A stretch of DNA of 64,000 nt from NCBI RefSeq assembly GCF_030409335.1, contig NZ_JAUFPN010000195.1, positions 1 through 64,000 of the forward strand, given 5' to 3'. The notes under the pieces are model-generated. The model saw nothing but the letters and a program-made list of their open reading frames with translations. It had not been told where the DNA came from and did not search any database. The position numbers were made by a program, and so were the translations under genes. Source of the stretch: Paeniroseomonas aquatica. GTDB lineage: Bacteria > Pseudomonadota > Alphaproteobacteria > Acetobacterales > Acetobacteraceae. Positions 42,658-50,493 of this stretch are shown piece by piece; position 1 is the first letter of the stretch; each line of letters starts with the position of its first letter.

Positions 42658-43389
42658 ATGGAATTGGCCCTGTTTCACACCCTGGTCGCCGGGCACATCG
42701 TCACCGGCAGCACCGGCGCCCTGGCCTTCTGGGTGCCGATCCTGGCGCGCAAGGGCGGCGCGGAGCACAAGCGCTGGGGCCGCGTCTTCACCTTCGCCAT
42801 GCTGGCCACCGGCTGCTGCGCCGTGCTCATGGCGCTGCTGACCACCTTCGAGCCGATGGCGACGCATCCGCATCTCGAGGGCCGCTTCGAGCCCGGCTTC
42901 ATCCGCGGCATCTTCGGCTGGATGATGCTGCACATGGGGGTGCTGACCATCAACCTGGCCTGGTACGGCTGGCTCTGCATCAAGAACCGCCGCAACCATG
43001 CCGCCAACCGCACCCGGCTGAACCTGGCGCTGCAGGCCGCGGTGATCCTGGCGGCGGTGAATTGCGCGGTGCAGGGCTGGCTCATCGGCCAGCCGCTGAT
43101 GATGGGCATCTCCCTCGTCGGCGTCGCCACCGGCGTCACCAACCTGCGATTCCTGCTGAACCCGACGCCGGCGCCGCAGGCCTGGCTGCGGGAGCATATC
43201 AAGGCGCTCGTCGGCGCCGGGATCTCCGTCTACACCGCCTTCCTCGCCTTCGGCTCGGTCCGCGTCATCCCGGAACTCGCCTTGCATCCGGTGACCTGGT
43301 CGATCCCGCTGGTCACCGGCATCTCCATCATCCTGTACCAGTGGCGCAAGCTGGCGAAGCCGCCTACCCGCCGCACCGCCGCCGCCTAG
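42658..43389 (+). CDS. DUF2306-like multi-pass membrane protein
   Basis: A 243-residue protein with about seven hydrophobic segments. The N-terminal part FHTLVAGHIVTGSTGALAF, then RKGGAEHKRWGRVFTFAML, resembles the DUF2306-type membrane domain with conserved histidines in helix 1 and before helix 2. Function unknown; a haem-binding or redox membrane role is imaginable but unsupported. Divergent from the P450 with shared PpsR-type operators, so probably part of the same light/oxygen-controlled set. It overlaps crtI tail to tail by four bases. Confidence 0.75.
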   Translation: MELALFHTLVAGHIVTGSTGALAFWVPILARKGGAEHKRWGRVFTFAMLATGCCAVLMALLTTFEPMATHPHLEGRFEPGFIRGIFGWMMLHMGVLTINLAWYGWLCIKNRRNHAANRTRLNLALQAAVILAAVNCAVQGWLIGQPLMMGISLVGVATGVTNLRFLLNPTPAPQAWLREHIKALVGAGISVYTAFLAFGSVRVIPELALHPVTWSIPLVTGISIILYQWRKLAKPPTRRTAAA

Positions 43390-44879
43390 CGGAAGCTGGC
43401 CGCGTCCGGCACCACCTCGTCCAGGATCTTCGCCGAGGAGACCACCCCCGGCAGCCCCGCCCCCGGATGCGTCCCCGCGCCCACCAGATAGAGGCCCGCC
43501 ACCTCCTCGCTGAGGTTGTGCGGCCGGAACCAGGCGCTCTGGAAGAGCTGCGGCTCCAGCGAGAAGGCGGCGCCATTCACCGAGAGCAGCCGGTCCTGGA
43601 AATCCTGCGGCGTCAGCAGGCGGGAGGTGACGATCGTCTCCCCCAGCCCCGGCATGATCGTCTCCTCCAGCCGCCGCTGGATCGCCGCCCGGTAGGGCTC
43701 CGCCTTGGCCCGCCAATCCACGCCGCCGCCGAGATGCGGCACCGGCGCCAGCACGTAGAAGGCGTCGCACCCCGCCGGCGCCAGCGACGGATCGGTCGCC
43801 GTCGGCCGATGCAGGTACAGGCTGAAATCCTCCGCCAGATGCTTCTTCGTGAAGATGTCGTCGAGCAGCTCGCGGTAGCGCGGCCCCAGCACCATGGTGT
43901 GGTGATAGACATCCTCGAAGCGCCGGTTGGTGCCGAAATACCAGACGAAGAGGCTCATCGAATACCGCGCCCGCTTCAGCTTGCGGTCGGTCCAGCGGCG
44001 GCGCTTGTGGCGCGACAGCAGCCTGCCATAGGTCCAGGCGACATCGGCGTTGGAGACGACGATGGCCGCCGGGATCTCCTCCCCATCCGCCAGCCGCACG
44101 CCCGTCGCCCGGCCCGCCTCGACGGTGACCTGCTCCACCTCGGCGTTGTAGCGCAGCACCCCACCCTGGCCCTCGATCAGCCCGACCAGCCCGGTCACCA
44201 CCGCGCCGGTCCCGCCCATGGCGAAATGCACGCCATGGGTCCGCTCCAGATGCGCGATCAGGCAGTAGTAGGCCGTGGTGGTCAGCGGATTGCCGCCGAT
44301 CAGCAGCGGGTGGAAGCTGAAGGCGATCCGCAGCTTCTCGTTGCGGAAATACTGCCCGACCTTGTTGAAGACCGAATGCTGCCCGCCCAGCCGCAGCAGG
44401 TCCGGCGCCGCCGCCAGCATGGTCATGAATTTGTGGAAGGGCTGCGCCGCCTGCTGCAGGAAGGCGATGTTGTAGATCGCCTCGCTGTCCCGGATGAAGC
44501 GGTCGAAGCCGGCGACATCCTCCGGCTCGATCCGCCGTACCTCCGCCCGCATCGCGTCGAGGTCGGCGGTGCAGCGCATCACCGTGCCGTCGTCGAAGCG
44601 GATCTGGTAGAAGGGGTCGATGCTGCGCAGGTCCACGTCATCGGCCAGCCGCTTCCCGCACAGCGCCCAGAGCTCCTCCAGCAGATAGGGCGCGGTGATG
44701 ATGGTCGGCCCGGCGTCGAAGACGAAGCCATCCTGCCGGTACACATAGGCCCGGCCGCCCGGCGCATCGAGCTTCTCCAGCACCGTCACCCGGAAGCCCC
44801 GCGCCCCCAGCCGCACCGCCGCCGCCAATCCGCCGAAGCCGGAGCCGATGACGATGGCATGAGGGCGGGTCTCGGACAT
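43386..44879 (-). CDS. crtI: Phytoene desaturase
   Basis: A 497-residue FAD enzyme that desaturates phytoene to neurosporene or lycopene at the membrane. The N-terminal VIGSGFGGLAAAVRLGARG, DAGPTIITAPYLLEELW, FDDGT and the C-terminal LVGAGTHPGAGLPGVVSSAKI are the bacterial-type CrtI motifs. The start ATG at 44879 is just before the dinucleotide fold; a longer open frame upstream overlaps yqaA and is rejected. It lies 41 bases behind the YqaA-like gene and likely shares its promoter facing crtB. Confidence 0.95.
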   Translation of the reverse strand: MSETRPHAIVIGSGFGGLAAAVRLGARGFRVTVLEKLDAPGGRAYVYRQDGFVFDAGPTIITAPYLLEELWALCGKRLADDVDLRSIDPFYQIRFDDGTVMRCTADLDAMRAEVRRIEPEDVAGFDRFIRDSEAIYNIAFLQQAAQPFHKFMTMLAAAPDLLRLGGQHSVFNKVGQYFRNEKLRIAFSFHPLLIGGNPLTTTAYYCLIAHLERTHGVHFAMGGTGAVVTGLVGLIEGQGGVLRYNAEVEQVTVEAGRATGVRLADGEEIPAAIVVSNADVAWTYGRLLSRHKRRRWTDRKLKRARYSMSLFVWYFGTNRRFEDVYHHTMVLGPRYRELLDDIFTKKHLAEDFSLYLHRPTATDPSLAPAGCDAFYVLAPVPHLGGGVDWRAKAEPYRAAIQRRLEETIMPGLGETIVTSRLLTPQDFQDRLLSVNGAAFSLEPQLFQSAWFRPHNLSEEVAGLYLVGAGTHPGAGLPGVVSSAKILDEVVPDAASFR

Positions 44880-44920
44880 CGGCTTTCCCTGCACGGTGGT
44901 TTCTTGGGCGCCAGCATGGC

Positions 44921-45361
44921 TCAGCTCAGGCCGAGCGTCACCCAGGCAAGCGTCGCATATCGCCCGGTCTTCGCCATCGCCACCAGCAGCAGGAAGACCG
45001 GCAGCGGCTCCCGCAGCGCGCCGGCCACCAGGGTCAGCGGGTCGCCGATCAGCGGCATCCAGCTCAGCAGCAGCGACCATTTGCCCCAGCGCCGGTACCA
45101 GCCCTCCGCCCGCGCCAGCGCCTCGCCCTTCAAGGGGAACCAGGGCCGGTCGCGGAAGCGGTGCAGCTGCCGCCCGAGCCACCAGTTCACCGCCGAGCCC
45201 AGGGTATTCCCCGCGCTCGCCACGGCGACCAGCAGCCAAGGCGGCAGGCTGCCTTCCAGCAGCAGCCCCACCAGCACCGCCTCCGACTGCAGCGGCAGGA
45301 TCGTCGCCGCGGCCAGGGCGACGAGGAACAGGGTCGCACAGGCCAGCAGGCTCGCCGTCAT
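44921..45361 (-). CDS. YqaA-family small membrane protein (DedA/VTT-like)
   Basis: A 146-residue membrane protein. LPLQSEAVLVGLLLEG, GNTLGSAVNWWLGRQL and the LLSWMPLIGDPLTLVAGALR segment are typical of the YqaA/SNARE-associated (VTT) family; homologues act in lipid scrambling or membrane homeostasis. It has four hydrophobic stretches. It is the first gene of a probable yqaA-crtI operon, divergent from crtB across 97 bases with paired PpsR-type sites. A carotenoid-specific role is not shown. Confidence 0.85.
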   Translation of the reverse strand: MTASLLACATLFLVALAAATILPLQSEAVLVGLLLEGSLPPWLLVAVASAGNTLGSAVNWWLGRQLHRFRDRPWFPLKGEALARAEGWYRRWGKWSLLLSWMPLIGDPLTLVAGALREPLPVFLLLVAMAKTGRYATLAWVTLGLS

Positions 45362-45397
45362 GCCGCCATCCTAGCGACGATTCGCCCTGGCATCGCC

Positions 45398-45440
45398 TGT
45401 CAATTCAGGCTTACACTTATGGTGACGGATAAATCTGACA
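45398..45440. promoter_or_regulatory. Paired PpsR-type operators between crtB and yqaA-crtI
   Basis: Site 1 (45398-45415), TGTCAATTCAGGCTTACA, is an exact TGT-N12-ACA palindrome. Site 2 (45423-45440) is TGA-N12-ACA, starting 25 bases later. On the minus strand the first site contains TTGACA (45403-45398), a perfect -35 for the yqaA-crtI transcript. A matching -10 is not obvious in either direction. Confidence 0.65.
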
Positions 45441-45458
45441 CAAGGGGAGGGCGCCGGA

Positions 45459-46478
45459 ATGCCGTTGCTGGGCCGCAGGCCGGTGCTGAGCCAGGCCGAC
45501 CTCGAAGCCTGCCGCACCCTGCTCAAGGGCGGCTCGAAAAGCTTCCACGCCGCCTCCCGCCTGCTGCCGCGCCGGGTCTGCGAGCCGGCCGCGGCGCTCT
45601 ATGCCTTCTGCCGCGTCGCCGACGACGCCATCGACCTCGACGGCTCGCTCGGCGCCCTGGCCCTGCTGCACCGCCGGCTGGACGCCATCTACGCCGGCCA
45701 GCCCATGGATACGCCGGCCGACCGGGCGCTCGCCGCCGTCGTCACCGCCTATGGCATCCCCCGCGCCCTGCCCGCCGCCCTGCTGGACGGATTCGCCTGG
45801 GACCGCGAGGGCCGCCGCTACGAGACCATCGCGGCGCTGGAGGAGTATGCCGCCCGCGTCGCCGGCTCGGTCGGCGCCATGATGACCCTGCTGATGGGCG
45901 CCCGCGCGCCCGAGGTCGTCGCCCGCGCCTGCGACCTCGGCGTCGCCATGCAGCTCTCGAACATCGCCCGGGATGTGGGGGAGGATGCCCGCGCCGGCCG
46001 CCTCTACCTGCCGCTCGCCTGGCTGCGGGAGGAAGGGCTGGACCCCGAGGCCTGGCTGGCGAACCCCGTCTTCGATGCCCGCATCGGCCGCGTGGTCCGC
46101 CGCCTGCTGGCCCGCGCCGATGCGCTCTACCGGCGCTCGGAATCCGGCATCGCCCGGCTGCCGCTGGCCTGCCGTCCCGGAATCGGCGCCGCCCGCTACA
46201 TCTATGCGGAAATCGGCGCGGAGGTGCTGCGCCACGGCGGCGACAGCGTCTCCCGCCGCGCCGTCGTCTCAGGGCGCCGCAAGCTGGCCCTGCTGGCCCG
46301 CAGCCTCGGCGCCATCGCGCTGCCGGCCCGGGCCCTCGCCGCGCCGCCGCTGGAGGCGACGCGCTACCTGGTCGAGGCCATCCCGCGCCGGCCGGTGGTC
46401 GAGGAGACCGGCATCGGCCGGCTCGTCGACCTCTTCCTGCTGGCGCAGGACCGCCGGCAGGCGAGCCCGCCGGCCTAG
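45459..46478 (+). CDS. crtB: Phytoene synthase
   Basis: A 339-residue squalene/phytoene-synthase-family enzyme that joins two geranylgeranyl diphosphates head to head. Both Mg-diphosphate motifs are present: RVADDAIDLD (D55, D56, D59) and LSNIARDVGEDARAGRLYLP. LKGGSKSFHAASRLLP near residue 25 is conserved. GGGGAGGG precedes the ATG. The C-terminal 60 residues extend past the core as in other purple-bacterial CrtB. Paired PpsR-type operators lie just upstream. Confidence 0.95.
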   Translation: MPLLGRRPVLSQADLEACRTLLKGGSKSFHAASRLLPRRVCEPAAALYAFCRVADDAIDLDGSLGALALLHRRLDAIYAGQPMDTPADRALAAVVTAYGIPRALPAALLDGFAWDREGRRYETIAALEEYAARVAGSVGAMMTLLMGARAPEVVARACDLGVAMQLSNIARDVGEDARAGRLYLPLAWLREEGLDPEAWLANPVFDARIGRVVRRLLARADALYRRSESGIARLPLACRPGIGAARYIYAEIGAEVLRHGGDSVSRRAVVSGRRKLALLARSLGAIALPARALAAPPLEATRYLVEAIPRRPVVEETGIGRLVDLFLLAQDRRQASPPA

Positions 46479-47260
46479 CCGACCACCCGGCGGTACAGGT
46501 GCCAGGTCGCATGCCCCAGCACCGGCATCACCACCGCCAGGCCGATGAAGGCGGGCAGGGAGCCCAGCATCAGCAGCACGGCGACGATCAGCCCCCAGAC
46601 CGCCATCGGCAGCGGATTGGCCAGGCAGGCGCGGATCGAGGTCCGCAGCGCCGTGGCGATGCCGACATTGCGGTCCAGCAGCAGCGGCACCGAGACCACC
46701 GTCAGCATCAGCACCGCGACGGCGAAGCCGAAGCCGACGAGGTTGCCCAGCAGGATCAGCCGGTGCCCTTCCGGGGTGTGGAACACCGCCTGCGCCAGCG
46801 CACCGAAGCTGCCGGGGACCGGGCCCACCGTCGCCTCGAAGATCGCCCGCGCCGCGGCAAGCCAGGCGACGAAGACCACCGTCAGCAGCAGCCCCACCCC
46901 GGCGATGGAGAGAAAGGACGGGTCGCGCAGGACGTCGAAGGCATTCAGCCAGCTCGCCGGCTCGCCGCGTTCCCGCCGCCGGCTGATCTGGTACAGCCCC
47001 ACGGCCGCGACCGGCCCGACCAGCGACAGCCCCGCCACCAGCGGGAAGATCAGCTGGATGGTGTTGTCCCCCGCCAGCATCCGCGCCGCGACGAGCCCGA
47101 CGATCGGGTAAAGCACGCAGAGGAAGACGAGCTGCGTCGGCGTGGCGAGGAAATCATCCCGTCCCTTGGCCAATGCCTGCCGCAGGTCCGGCAGGCCGAT
47201 GCGGTGGATGACAGGATCGGCAACCTCGAGCGCGGCGCCATTGGTCCAGGCGATAGCCAT
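46475..47260 (-). CDS. DUF2189 family membrane protein
   Basis: A 261-residue protein with six or seven hydrophobic segments, of family DUF2189, function unknown. VHRIGLPDLRQALAKGRDDF-type N-terminus (here VIHRIGLPDLRQAL), FPLVAGLSLVGPVAAVGLYQISRRRERG and the GHATWHLYRRVV end are characteristic. The ATG at 47260 has AAGGGAG at seven bases; a longer frame is disregarded. It sits convergent between crtB and crtE and overlaps the crtB end by four bases; its promoter region faces the crtE operators. Confidence 0.8.
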   Translation of the reverse strand: MAIAWTNGAALEVADPVIHRIGLPDLRQALAKGRDDFLATPTQLVFLCVLYPIVGLVAARMLAGDNTIQLIFPLVAGLSLVGPVAAVGLYQISRRRERGEPASWLNAFDVLRDPSFLSIAGVGLLLTVVFVAWLAAARAIFEATVGPVPGSFGALAQAVFHTPEGHRLILLGNLVGFGFAVAVLMLTVVSVPLLLDRNVGIATALRTSIRACLANPLPMAVWGLIVAVLLMLGSLPAFIGLAVVMPVLGHATWHLYRRVVG

Positions 47261-47383
47261 GGGCGTACTCCCTTGAGGGATCCCGACCCCGACCTGGAGC
47301 CGAGACTTCGCCCACTGATATGGCACTGCCATACGAACCGGCAGGGATCACCATCCCGCGATGACAAAACTGATTGACGCTTC

Positions 47384-47427
47384 TGTCCATTAAGAATGAC
47401 ACTTCCAGCCGACAACAAAAGCTGACA
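47384..47427 (+). promoter_or_regulatory. Paired PpsR-type operators upstream of crtE
   Basis: Site 1 (47384-47401), TGTCCATTAAGAATGACA, is an exact TGT-N12-ACA. Site 2 (47410-47427) is CGA-N12-ACA, starting 26 bases later. ATGACA at the end of site 1 could act as -35, in the same position as TTGACA at bchC, but no good -10 follows. An additional weak half-match starts at 47362. Confidence 0.6.
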
Positions 47428-47460
47428 CGCATTCCGTGGGCAGCTTCGGTGGGAGGTTCC

Positions 47461-48330
47461 ATGGACGCCGTGACGCGGATTGAGCGTGCCCTCAACGCCT
47501 CCATGGACCTGGCCGCCTCGCCCGGCAGTCCGCCCCGCCTGGCGGAGGCCATGCGCTACGCCGTCTTTCCGCGGGGCGCCCGCATCCGCCCGCGCCTCTG
47601 CCTCGCCGTCGCCGGCGCCTGCGGCGACGACCAGCCCGGCCTGACCGATGCCGCCGCCGCCTCGATCGAGCTGCTGCACTGCGCCTCGCTCATCCACGAC
47701 GACCTGCCCTGCTTCGACGATGCGGCGACCCGCCGCGGCAAGCCCAGCGTCCACCGCGCCTTCAGCGAGCCGCTGGCGGTGCTGGCCGGCGATGCGATGA
47801 TCGTCCTCGCCTTCCAGATCATGGCCCGCGCCGCGGCCGGCGCGCCGCAGCGGCTGGGCGGGCTGATCCTCACCATCGGCGATTCGGTCGGCATGCCGCA
47901 TGGCATCGTCGCTGGCCAGGGCTGGGAGAGCGAGCCGCGCTGCGACCTGGCGCAGTACCAGCAGCAGAAGACCGGCTCCCTCTTCGCCGCGGCGACCGCC
48001 GCCGGCGCCGCCGCCTCGGGGGCCAACCCCGACGAATGGCGCCGGCTCGGCGACCGCCTCGGCGAGGCCTACCAGGTCGCCGACGACATCCGCGACGCCG
48101 TCTCCGACGAGGAGGAACTGGGCAAGCCGATCGGACAGGATGCCGCGCATCACCGGCCCAATGCGGTCGCGCTCTTCGGCCTCGACGGTGCCATCGACCG
48201 GCTGCGGGCGCTGGCCGCCGATGCCGTCGGCGCCATCCCGTCCTGCCCCGGCGCCGCCGACCTTCGCGCCGTCATCCTGCTCGAGACCCAGCGCCTGCTG
48301 CCGCGCAGCCTCGCGGCCCGGGCCGCCTGA
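47461..48330 (+). CDS. crtE: Geranylgeranyl diphosphate synthase
   Basis: A 289-residue prenyl transferase supplying GGPP for carotenoids and the bacteriochlorophyll tail. The first aspartate-rich motif is LIHDDLPCFDDA (D80, D81, D86, D87), the second DDIRDAVSDEEELGK. RRGKPSVH follows the first motif as usual. The ATG at 47461 has GGGAGG upstream; an in-frame start 29 codons earlier would read through the PpsR operators and is rejected. Followed immediately by crtF. Confidence 0.95.
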   Translation: MDAVTRIERALNASMDLAASPGSPPRLAEAMRYAVFPRGARIRPRLCLAVAGACGDDQPGLTDAAAASIELLHCASLIHDDLPCFDDAATRRGKPSVHRAFSEPLAVLAGDAMIVLAFQIMARAAAGAPQRLGGLILTIGDSVGMPHGIVAGQGWESEPRCDLAQYQQQKTGSLFAAATAAGAAASGANPDEWRRLGDRLGEAYQVADDIRDAVSDEEELGKPIGQDAAHHRPNAVALFGLDGAIDRLRALAADAVGAIPSCPGAADLRAVILLETQRLLPRSLAARAA

Positions 48331-49467
48331 GTGTCGGCGAGCCTGATGGAGCAACCGCGCCTGCTGGACCGGCTGCGCGACCACTACGACCGCATCCTGG
48401 CCAGCCCGCGCTTCCGCCAGCTCGCCACCCGCTTCCCGCTGACCCGGCCGGTGGTGCGCCGCCGGGTGCGCGCGCTCTTCGATCTCTGCGCCGGCTTCGT
48501 CTATTCCCAGGTGCTGCTCGCCTGCGTCCGCCTGCGGCTGTTCGAGATCCTGACGGAAGGCCCGCAGGATACCGCGACGCTCGCCGGCCGCCTCGCCCTC
48601 TCGCCCGATGCGACGCTGCGGCTGCTGAACGCCGCCGCCTCGCTCAAGCTTGTCGCCAGGCGCCGCGGCGGCCGCTGGGGCCTCGGCGCGCTGGGCGCCG
48701 CCATGGTGGACAACCCGGCCGTCACGGCGATGGTCGAGCACCATGCCATGGTCTACGGCGACCTCGCCGACCCCGTCGCCTTGCTGCGCCGCGATCGCGG
48801 AGGGAACGGCCTCTCCGGCTACTGGCCCTATGCCGAGACCGACCGCCCCTCGGCGCTGCGCCCGGATCAGGTCGCCGCCTATACCACCCTAATGGCGGCC
48901 TCCCAGCCGATCATCGCCGCCGAGATCCTCGGCGCCTATCCGCTGCGCGGCCACAAGCGCCTGCTCGATGTCGGCGGTGGCGACGGCAGTTTCCTCCGCG
49001 CCGCCGCGGCTGCGGCGCCCGGCCTGCAGCTCATGCTGTTCGACCTGCCCGCCGTCGCCGAACGCGCCCGCGCCCGCTTCGCCGAGGCCGGCCTCGCCCA
49101 TCGCGCGCAGTGCTTCGGCGGCGACTTCGGCGCCGATGCGCTGCCCGAGGGCGCCGACCTCATCAGCCTGGTCCGCGTGGTGCACGACCACGACGACGAC
49201 CGCGTGCTGCTGCTGCTGCGCGCCGCCCGCCGCGCCCTCGCCCCCGGCGGCACCCTGCTGCTGGCCGAGCCCATGTCCGGCACCCCCGGCGCCGAGCCCA
49301 TCGCCGAGGCCTATTTCGGCTTCTACCTCCTCGCCATGGGCACCGGCCGCGCCCGCACGCCGACGGAGCTGGAAGCCCTGCTCCGCGCCGCCGGCTTCGG
49401 CGCGCTGAAGCTGCTGCCCACCAGCACGCCGCTGCTCGCCCGCGTCATGGTTGCCAAGCCAGCCTGA
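48331..49467 (+). CDS. crtF: Carotenoid O-methyltransferase (hydroxyneurosporene methyltransferase)
   Basis: A 378-residue SAM-dependent O-methyltransferase that methylates the C1 hydroxyl made by CrtC. The N-terminal dimerisation helices contain ALFDLCAGFVYSQVLLACVRL. The SAM site is LLDVGGGDGSFLRAAAAAAPG, followed by MLFDLPAVAERA and RVVHDHDDDRVLLLLRAA, typical of this plant-like family. The start is a GTG directly after the crtE stop; ATG 48346 is an alternative. It ends 90 bases before bchC. Confidence 0.92.
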   Translation: MSASLMEQPRLLDRLRDHYDRILASPRFRQLATRFPLTRPVVRRRVRALFDLCAGFVYSQVLLACVRLRLFEILTEGPQDTATLAGRLALSPDATLRLLNAAASLKLVARRRGGRWGLGALGAAMVDNPAVTAMVEHHAMVYGDLADPVALLRRDRGGNGLSGYWPYAETDRPSALRPDQVAAYTTLMAASQPIIAAEILGAYPLRGHKRLLDVGGGDGSFLRAAAAAAPGLQLMLFDLPAVAERARARFAEAGLAHRAQCFGGDFGADALPEGADLISLVRVVHDHDDDRVLLLLRAARRALAPGGTLLLAEPMSGTPGAEPIAEAYFGFYLLAMGTGRARTPTELEALLRAAGFGALKLLPTSTPLLARVMVAKPA

Positions 49468-49485
49468 CACCGCCGCCGCTTAAAC

Positions 49486-49529
49486 TGTCGTTTCTGATTG
49501 ACAGTCGGGGGCGTCAGGCTAAGGTGACA
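49486..49529 (+). promoter_or_regulatory. Paired PpsR-type operators on the bchC promoter
   Basis: Site 1 (49486-49503), TGTCGTTTCTGATTGACA, is exact TGT-N12-ACA and ends in a perfect -35 TTGACA (49498-49503). Sixteen bases later TAAGGT (49520-49525) may be the -10, inside site 2 (49512-49529, CGT-N12-ACA). The sites start 26 bases apart. Occupancy would directly block RNA polymerase on the bchCXYZ-puf transcript. Confidence 0.72.
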
Positions 49530-49557
49530 GTAAGCCGGAAAGGGGAGGGCGGATATC

Positions 49558-50493
49558 GTGGAAACCATCGCAGTCCTGCTCCAGGAACCCGAGCACCTCC
49601 TGCTCAGCCGTCTCGAGCTGACCCCGCCCGGCGCCGCGGATGTCGTCGTCGACGTGGAGTGGAGCGGCATCAGCACCGGCACCGAACGCCTGCTCTGGTC
49701 CGGCCGCATGCCGATGTTTCCCGGCATGGGCTACCCGCTGGTGCCCGGCTACGAATCCGTCGGCCGCATCGCCTTCGCGGGGCCTGAGTCGGGCCGCGAG
49801 ATCGGCCAGCGCGTCTTCGTCCCGGGCGCCCGCTGCTTCGGCCCGGTGCGCGGGTTGTTCGGCGGCGCCGCGCGTCGCCTCGTCACCGCCGGCGCCAAGG
49901 TCGTCCCGGTCGCGGAGTCCCTGCGCGAGCAGGGCGTGCTGCTGGCGCTGGCCGCCACCGCCTACCACGCCGCCGCCGGTGCGGCGCAGCCGGACCTCAT
50001 CATCGGCCACGGCGTGCTCGGCCGCCTGCTGGCCCGCCTGGCGCTGGTCGCCGGCGCCCCGCCGCCGACGGTGTGGGAGACCAATGCCGGCCGCCGCGAC
50101 GGCGCCACCGGCTACCGCGTGATCGACCCCGCCGAGGATGCGCGCCGCGACTACCGCGCCATCTACGACGTCAGCGGCGACAGCGGGTTGCTGGATACGC
50201 TGATCGGCCGCCTCGCGCCGGGCGGCGAGATCACCCTCGCCGGCTTCTACGCCGCGCCGCTCACCTTCGCCTTCCCGCCCGCCTTCCTGCGCGAGGCCCG
50301 CATCCGCGTCGCCGCCGAATGGCGCGAGCCCGACATCGCCGCGGTCAATGCGCTGATGGCCGACGGCCGCCTCTCGCTCGACGGCCTCATCACCCACCAG
50401 GCCGCCGCACCCGAGGCGCCTGCCGCCTACCGCACCGCCTTCACCGACGCTGCCTGCCTGAAAATGGTCCTGGATTGGAGCTCGTGCTCATGA
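49558..50493 (+). CDS. bchC: 3-hydroxyethyl bacteriochlorophyllide a dehydrogenase
   Basis: A 311-residue MDR-family NAD-dependent dehydrogenase that oxidises the C3 hydroxyethyl group to acetyl, the last ring modification. EWSGISTGTERLLWSGRMP, FPGMGYPLVPGYESVG and the Rossmann segment IIGHGVLGRLLARLALVAG are typical of BchC. The start is GTG 49558, preceded by GGGGAGGG. The stop overlaps the bchX start (ATGA). First gene of bchCXYZ-pufBALMC. Confidence 0.95.
   Translation: METIAVLLQEPEHLLLSRLELTPPGAADVVVDVEWSGISTGTERLLWSGRMPMFPGMGYPLVPGYESVGRIAFAGPESGREIGQRVFVPGARCFGPVRGLFGGAARRLVTAGAKVVPVAESLREQGVLLALAATAYHAAAGAAQPDLIIGHGVLGRLLARLALVAGAPPPTVWETNAGRRDGATGYRVIDPAEDARRDYRAIYDVSGDSGLLDTLIGRLAPGGEITLAGFYAAPLTFAFPPAFLREARIRVAAEWREPDIAAVNALMADGRLSLDGLITHQAAAPEAPAAYRTAFTDAACLKMVLDWSSCS

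Noticed and set aside
44880-45239. Longer crtI frame overlapping yqaA
   Set aside because: The added 120 residues are a frame-shifted reading of yqaA; the dinucleotide fold begins just after ATG 44879.
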